A stretch of DNA of 26,270 nt. Origin: JABIBT01 sp964471565. GTDB taxonomy: Archaea; Nanobdellota; Nanobdellia; SCGC-AAA011-G17; PNOQ01. This document shows positions 22,115-26,270 of this stretch, one piece after another. The stretch is from assembly GCA_964471565.1 (NCBI GenBank), contig CAYYFK010000008.1, forward strand, positions 1 through 26,270, in the 5' to 3' direction. Each line of letters begins with the position of its first letter. Within the stretch, counting starts at the first letter, position 1. The notes below the pieces were generated by a model, which made no database searches, was not told the DNA's origin, and was given only the letters and a program-made list of their open reading frames with translations. Both the position numbers and the translations under genes were made by a program.

Positions 22115-23330
22115 AACCAAAGAATTACAACCAGAAATTAGTATTGGTCTAGTTGGCCACGTAGATCATGGAAAAACCACTTTAACACAAGCTTTGTCCG
22201 GAAAATGGACAGACGTTCATTCTGAGGAATTAAAAAGAGGAATTACAATTAGACTTGGATACGCGGACACAACTTTCTACAAAGATCCAGATAAAAAAGA
22301 ACCAGAATGTTACACCGTTGAGAAAAAACCTAAATATATCCCACTAAGAAAAGTTTCATTTATAGATGCCCCTGGACACGAAACATTAATGGCAACAATG
22401 CTCTCTGGAGCAGCAATTATGGATGCAGCATTATTAATGGTTTCTGCAACAGAAGAATGCCCACAACCACAAACTAAAGAACATTTAATGGCATTAGAAA
22501 TCGCTGGAGTAAAAAATATCATAGTTGTACAGAATAAAATAGATTTAGTAGAAAAAGAGAAAGTTCTAGAAAACCACAAACAAATAAAAGAATTTCTAAA
22601 AGGGACTATAGCAGAAAACTCTCCAATAATCCCAATTTCAGCTCAACATAATATTAACATTGATGTTTTGATAAAAACAATACAAGAAACATTTCCCACT
22701 TCAGAAAGAGACACTAAAAAAGACCCATTATTCCTAGTAGCAAGATCTTTTGATATAAACAAACCAGGAACAATAATTAAGAATCTTAAAGGTGGAGTTC
22801 TTGGTGGAGCAATGAAAACAGGTATTCTGAAAAAAGGAGATTTAATAGAAATAAAACCAGGAATCAAAAAAGAAAAACAAAAGAAAGTAATTTGGGAACC
22901 TATAAAAACTAAAATTGAATCCTTAATAACTGGAAATCAAGAAGTAAAAGAAATTTCACCCGGTGGTTCTGCTGGAATTCAAACTAAATTAGATCCTTCA
23001 ATAGTTAAGTCAGATTCTTTAGTTGGAAATGTAATTGGTTTACATGGAAAAATGCCAGAAACTTTAGAAGAGTTTAATCTAAAACAAACTTTATTAGAAA
23101 GGGTTGTTGGTTCAAAAGATGAGTTAGTTGTTGAACCTATAAAAATGAATGAAATTTTAATGCTTAATGTTAATTCAACAGCAACAGTTGGAACTGTAAC
23201 TGAATTAAAAAAAGATTCTATAAAACTTAAACTAAAAAAACCAGTGTGTGCTTTCAAAGAAGATAGAGTTACTCTTTCTAGAATGGTTGGTGCACGTTGG
23301 AGACTAATTGGTTACGGAGAGATTATTTAA
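22098..23330 (+). CDS. eif2g: Translation initiation factor aIF2 subunit gamma
   Basis: A 410-aa GTPase that brings initiator Met-tRNA to the ribosome. G1 GHVDHGKT at 20-27, G3 DAPGH at 90-94, G4 NKID at 146-149 and G5 SAQ at 181-183. The start is GTG at 22098, inside the S6e tail, placing the initiation region in the upstream coding sequence. The zinc-knuckle cysteines usually found between the switch regions are missing: only C71 remains in PECYTVE. Domains II and III follow in the normal order. Last gene of the operon; it touches the gyrA stop. Confidence 0.95.
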   Translation: MAKKNETKELQPEISIGLVGHVDHGKTTLTQALSGKWTDVHSEELKRGITIRLGYADTTFYKDPDKKEPECYTVEKKPKYIPLRKVSFIDAPGHETLMATMLSGAAIMDAALLMVSATEECPQPQTKEHLMALEIAGVKNIIVVQNKIDLVEKEKVLENHKQIKEFLKGTIAENSPIIPISAQHNINIDVLIKTIQETFPTSERDTKKDPLFLVARSFDINKPGTIIKNLKGGVLGGAMKTGILKKGDLIEIKPGIKKEKQKKVIWEPIKTKIESLITGNQEVKEISPGGSAGIQTKLDPSIVKSDSLVGNVIGLHGKMPETLEEFNLKQTLLERVVGSKDELVVEPIKMNEILMLNVNSTATVGTVTELKKDSIKLKLKKPVCAFKEDRVTLSRMVGARWRLIGYGEII

Positions 23331-25718
23331 TTAAAAAACTCTAGCTACAGAAATAACTTTATCTCCATCTTTTAACTTCATAATTCTAACACCTTGTGTA
23401 TTACGTCCAATCTTAGAAATATTCTTAGCTGAAACACGAATCAAAGTTCCTTTCTTAGTAACCAACATTAAATCATCGTCAGATTTAACAGATTTTATGC
23501 CAATAACTTTTCCATTACGTTCAGAAGTTTTAATGTTAATAACGCCTAAACCCCCCCGATTAATAGTGCTATACTCATCAATGGAAGTTCTTTTACCATA
23601 TCCATTTTCAGTAACACTTAGCAAACTATCTCTAGCAATATCCACACCAATAACTTTATCCTTTCTCAATTTGATAGCCCTGACACCTGTAGAATTTCTA
23701 CCAACTGGCCGAATCAATGAATCCTTAAATCTAATCGCACGACCACTAGCTGTTGCAATAACCAACTCTTCTCCATCTTCAGTTAAAATAACATCAACTA
23801 AATTATCTCCTTGCTTCAAATTGACAGCAACAATTCCTCCCTTTCTAGGTCTACCATACTCTTTCAAAGCAGTTTTTTTAATTAATCCTTTCTTAGTTAT
23901 AATATTCAAATACCCTTCATCAAAAGACGAAACAGGAATAATAGTACGAATTCTCTCCCCCTCTCTCAATCTAAGCAGATTAACTAAATTCATCCCCTTA
24001 GCGTATCTTGAAGAAGAAGGAATAGAATAAGCTTTGTTCCAATAAACTCTTCCCAAATTACTAAAAAACAATAAATAATCATGCGTACTGGTAGTAAATA
24101 TGTTCTCAACAAAATCCTCTTCTTTAGTTCCAGTCGCCCTTATTCCCTTACCTCCACGACCTTGTTTCTTATAAGTTTTAATTGGTAATCTATTTACATA
24201 CCCGTCATGAGTAACTGTAACTACAACGTTCTCTTTTTTAATTAAATCCTCATCTTCAATCTCTTCTTCTACATCCAATAACTCAGTTCTACGATCATCA
24301 CCATATTTTTTCTTCAATTCTTTAAATTCATTTTTTATTATAGAATAAACTTTTCTTTCATCTTGTAAAATCTCTCTCAATTCCTTAATTAGTTTAATCA
24401 AGTCTTTAAGTTCATCATTTAATTTTTTAGTTTCCAAAGAAGTCAATCTGTGTAGCCTCATATCTAAGATTGCTTGACTTTGTTCCAAAGATAAAGAAAA
24501 CTTACTCATTAACAATCTTCTAGCATTTTCAACATCCTTACTGGACTTTATAATTCTAACAACTTCATCAATATTTTCCAAAGCTATCTTAAGCCCTTCC
24601 AAGATATGCGCCCTTTTCTCAGCCTTATTCAAATCAAATTTAGTTCTTTTTACAACAATGTCTTTTCTGTGTAAAACAAAATATTTAATCATCTCAAGCA
24701 AATTTAGAGTTCTAGGTTGATTATCCACTAAAGCAATCATATTCATTCCGAAACTAGTTTGCAATTGAGAATTTTTATATAACTGATTTAAAATTAATTC
24801 TTCATTTACTCCTTTTTTCAAAATAATAACAACCCTCATTCCATCCCTATCACTTTCATCTCTAATATCTGAAATTCCGTCTATTCTTTTGGTCTTAACC
24901 AAATTAACAATTCCTTCAATTAATGTAGTCTTATTTACTTGATAAGGTATTTCAGTAATTATCAATTTATTATCTTCAATATCAACCCTAGATCTAACTT
25001 TTACTGATCCTTTCCCTTTTGTGTGGGCTTGCATGATTCCTTGTTTACCTAAAATAATTCCACCAGTAGGAAAATCAGGACCTTTAACATATTTCATCAA
25101 TTCTTGAACAGAAACTTCTTGATTATCAACAAAAGCAATACATGCATCTAAAACCTCAGAAATATTATGTGGAGGTATATTCGTAGCCATACCAACAGCA
25201 ATCCCAGTAGAACCATTTATCAAAAGATTTGGTAATTTAGATGGTAAAACAACCGGCTCTTTCAATGAAGCATCAAAATTATCAACAAAATTCACAGTAT
25301 TTTTTTCAATATCTTCCAGCATCTCAGAAGCAATTTTCTGCAATCTAGCCTCAGTATATCTCATAGCAGCAGCATTATCTCCGTCAATACTTCCAAAATT
25401 CCCATGACCATTAATTAAAGGATATCTCAAACTAAATTCTTGAGCCATTCTAACTAAAGAATCATAGACTGCAGTATCTCCATGAGGATGATATTTACCT
25501 AAAACCTCTCCAACAATTCTTGCACATTTTTTAAACGGCTTATTGTGAAACATTCCCATATCTTTCATAGCGTATAAAATTCTTCTATGAACTGGCTTTA
25601 ATCCATCACAAACATTTGGCAAAGCTCTAGAAACAATAACAGACATAGCATAATCTATGTAAGCGTCTTTCATTTCTTCTTCTATTAGTTTCTGTTGAAC
25701 TTTATTATTGTTAATCAT
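23331..25718 (-). CDS. gyrA: DNA gyrase subunit A
   Basis: A 795-aa type IIA topoisomerase subunit that cuts and passes DNA, with GyrB supplying ATPase activity for negative supercoiling. Catalytic Y121 lies in AAMRYTEARL. The N-terminal winged-helix and tower (about 1-370) and coiled-coil arm with hydrophobic exit gate (about 371-500) are complete. The C-terminal DNA-wrapping domain shows six beta-pinwheel blades, and its start carries a GyrA box QGRGGKG, so this is gyrase rather than topoisomerase IV. A G7 homopolymer lies in the coding strand near 23551-23557, in the penultimate blade. The ATG overlaps the HAD gene stop as ATGA. gyrB is not adjacent within the window. Confidence 0.96.
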   Translation of the reverse strand: MINNNKVQQKLIEEEMKDAYIDYAMSVIVSRALPNVCDGLKPVHRRILYAMKDMGMFHNKPFKKCARIVGEVLGKYHPHGDTAVYDSLVRMAQEFSLRYPLINGHGNFGSIDGDNAAAMRYTEARLQKIASEMLEDIEKNTVNFVDNFDASLKEPVVLPSKLPNLLINGSTGIAVGMATNIPPHNISEVLDACIAFVDNQEVSVQELMKYVKGPDFPTGGIILGKQGIMQAHTKGKGSVKVRSRVDIEDNKLIITEIPYQVNKTTLIEGIVNLVKTKRIDGISDIRDESDRDGMRVVIILKKGVNEELILNQLYKNSQLQTSFGMNMIALVDNQPRTLNLLEMIKYFVLHRKDIVVKRTKFDLNKAEKRAHILEGLKIALENIDEVVRIIKSSKDVENARRLLMSKFSLSLEQSQAILDMRLHRLTSLETKKLNDELKDLIKLIKELREILQDERKVYSIIKNEFKELKKKYGDDRRTELLDVEEEIEDEDLIKKENVVVTVTHDGYVNRLPIKTYKKQGRGGKGIRATGTKEEDFVENIFTTSTHDYLLFFSNLGRVYWNKAYSIPSSSRYAKGMNLVNLLRLREGERIRTIIPVSSFDEGYLNIITKKGLIKKTALKEYGRPRKGGIVAVNLKQGDNLVDVILTEDGEELVIATASGRAIRFKDSLIRPVGRNSTGVRAIKLRKDKVIGVDIARDSLLSVTENGYGKRTSIDEYSTINRGGLGVINIKTSERNGKVIGIKSVKSDDDLMLVTKKGTLIRVSAKNISKIGRNTQGVRIMKLKDGDKVISVARVF

Positions 25719-26263
25719 ATTTCAACTCCTAATTCTTTCAACTCTCCGATTAACTGCTCTTTATTCTCAAACAAAATACATTTAACTCCATATTCCGAAT
25801 AAGCCTCAATAGTTTTGCTAGAATCATCTATAAAAATAACTTCATCTTTTTCAACACCTAATTTCTTAATAACTAAATCAACAGCTTCGGTGTCTGGCTT
25901 CTTAACTCTTTCTCTAAAACTCATTACACTCTCTCCGGTCTCCTCAAAATTCCAATGAAAAATATCCGAGTTATAAACCTCTTCCACAAGGTTGGCCAAA
26001 AAACCAATTTTATATTTTCCCTTTAATCCAAGGATAAGATCCTTCATCTCAGAAACTAAATCATTATTATCCCAAATAAAACTTTTAACTTCCTCTACAC
26101 TCATGCCAACTTTTTCAGAGCATAATCTAAGAAACTCTTCATTACTTATCTCACTAACCTTCGCCCTATTCCAAAACTCTCTAATATTCTTAAAAAACTC
26201 TCCTCTAGAAAAATCTATAGTATAAATTACTCCGCCCAAATCAAATATAATTGCCTTATACAT
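25715..26263 (-). CDS. HAD-superfamily hydrolase
   Basis: A 182-aa protein of the HAD-IA class with alpha-helical cap. Motif I is D8-L-G-G, so the usual second Asp is Gly as in YihX-like members. Motif II reads FLAN with Ala where Ser/Thr is common, motif III contains K121/K122 in VKKPD, and motif IV is IDDS with D146/D147. Phosphatase activity is likely but weakened motifs add doubt. It precedes gyrA with a 4-nt overlap, so the two are co-transcribed, and only 7 nt of upstream sequence are present, so its promoter is outside the window. Confidence 0.85.
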   Translation of the reverse strand: MYKAIIFDLGGVIYTIDFSRGEFFKNIREFWNRAKVSEISNEEFLRLCSEKVGMSVEEVKSFIWDNNDLVSEMKDLILGLKGKYKIGFLANLVEEVYNSDIFHWNFEETGESVMSFRERVKKPDTEAVDLVIKKLGVEKDEVIFIDDSSKTIEAYSEYGVKCILFENKEQLIGELKELGVEI

Positions 26264-26270
26264 CTATATT

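Noticed and set aside
1..26270. CRISPR array, insertion sequence or prophage
   Set aside because: No regularly spaced repeats, transposase, integrase or phage structural gene was seen; all long frames are accounted for by the genes listed.

Overview
The window looks like a compact, very AT-rich chromosome segment from a DPANN archaeon, most likely Pacearchaeota- or Woesearchaeota-like. Archaeal markers are ribosomal proteins L35Ae, L10e, L7Ae, S28e, L24e and S6e, aIF5B, aIF2-gamma, archaeal-type TyrRS and GluRS, and TATA boxes about 25-30 nt before most start codons. Bacterial-flavoured genes typical of DPANN genomes are also present: DNA gyrase A, signal peptidase II (LspA) and a SemiSWEET transporter. 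The lineage is inferred from gene content alone; there is no rRNA gene in the window.

Layout. 1-3342 (+): a double nucleotidyltransferase protein, a small unknown, L35Ae-L10e and a SemiSWEET. 3367-6465 (+): PEP synthase and an unknown 233-aa protein, both with Shine-Dalgarno leaders. 6471-10784 (-): a second nucleotidyltransferase, then a two-gene operon of an unknown 481-aa protein and a 655-aa endonuclease-IV-like TIM barrel. 10831-13606 (+): lspA, a zinc-ribbon protein, then tyrS, a P-loop kinase and yjbQ joined by ATGA overlaps. 13607-16902 (-): a methyltransferase gene, then the overlapping operon gltX, HD protein, PUA-like protein. 16985-17803 (+): a Cys-rich CxxCxxCC protein with an apparent frameshift and a small membrane protein with a lipobox-like Cys. 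17865-23330 (+): the archaeal information cluster L7Ae-S28e-L24e-NDK-(predicted lipoprotein)-aIF5B-S6e-aIF2-gamma. 23331-26263 (-): a HAD protein and gyrA.

The genes are very tightly packed: 4-nt ATGA overlaps inside operons, 0-5 nt between several convergent genes, and no non-coding stretch over 300 nt. I found no tRNA, rRNA, CRISPR array or insertion sequence. Most promoters place the start about 25 nt after the TATA box, implying leaderless mRNAs. A minority (ppsA, the 233-aa gene, L7Ae, probably the second nucleotidyltransferase) have a longer spacing and a clear Shine-Dalgarno.

The best candidates for undescribed biology are: the operon of the TIM-barrel protein, which keeps all nine endonuclease IV zinc-ligand positions around a roughly 270-residue charged insertion, with its unknown partner; the tandem nucleotidyltransferase protein with a decayed first copy and a single-copy paralogue nearby; and LspA together with nearby proteins carrying lipobox-like cysteines.
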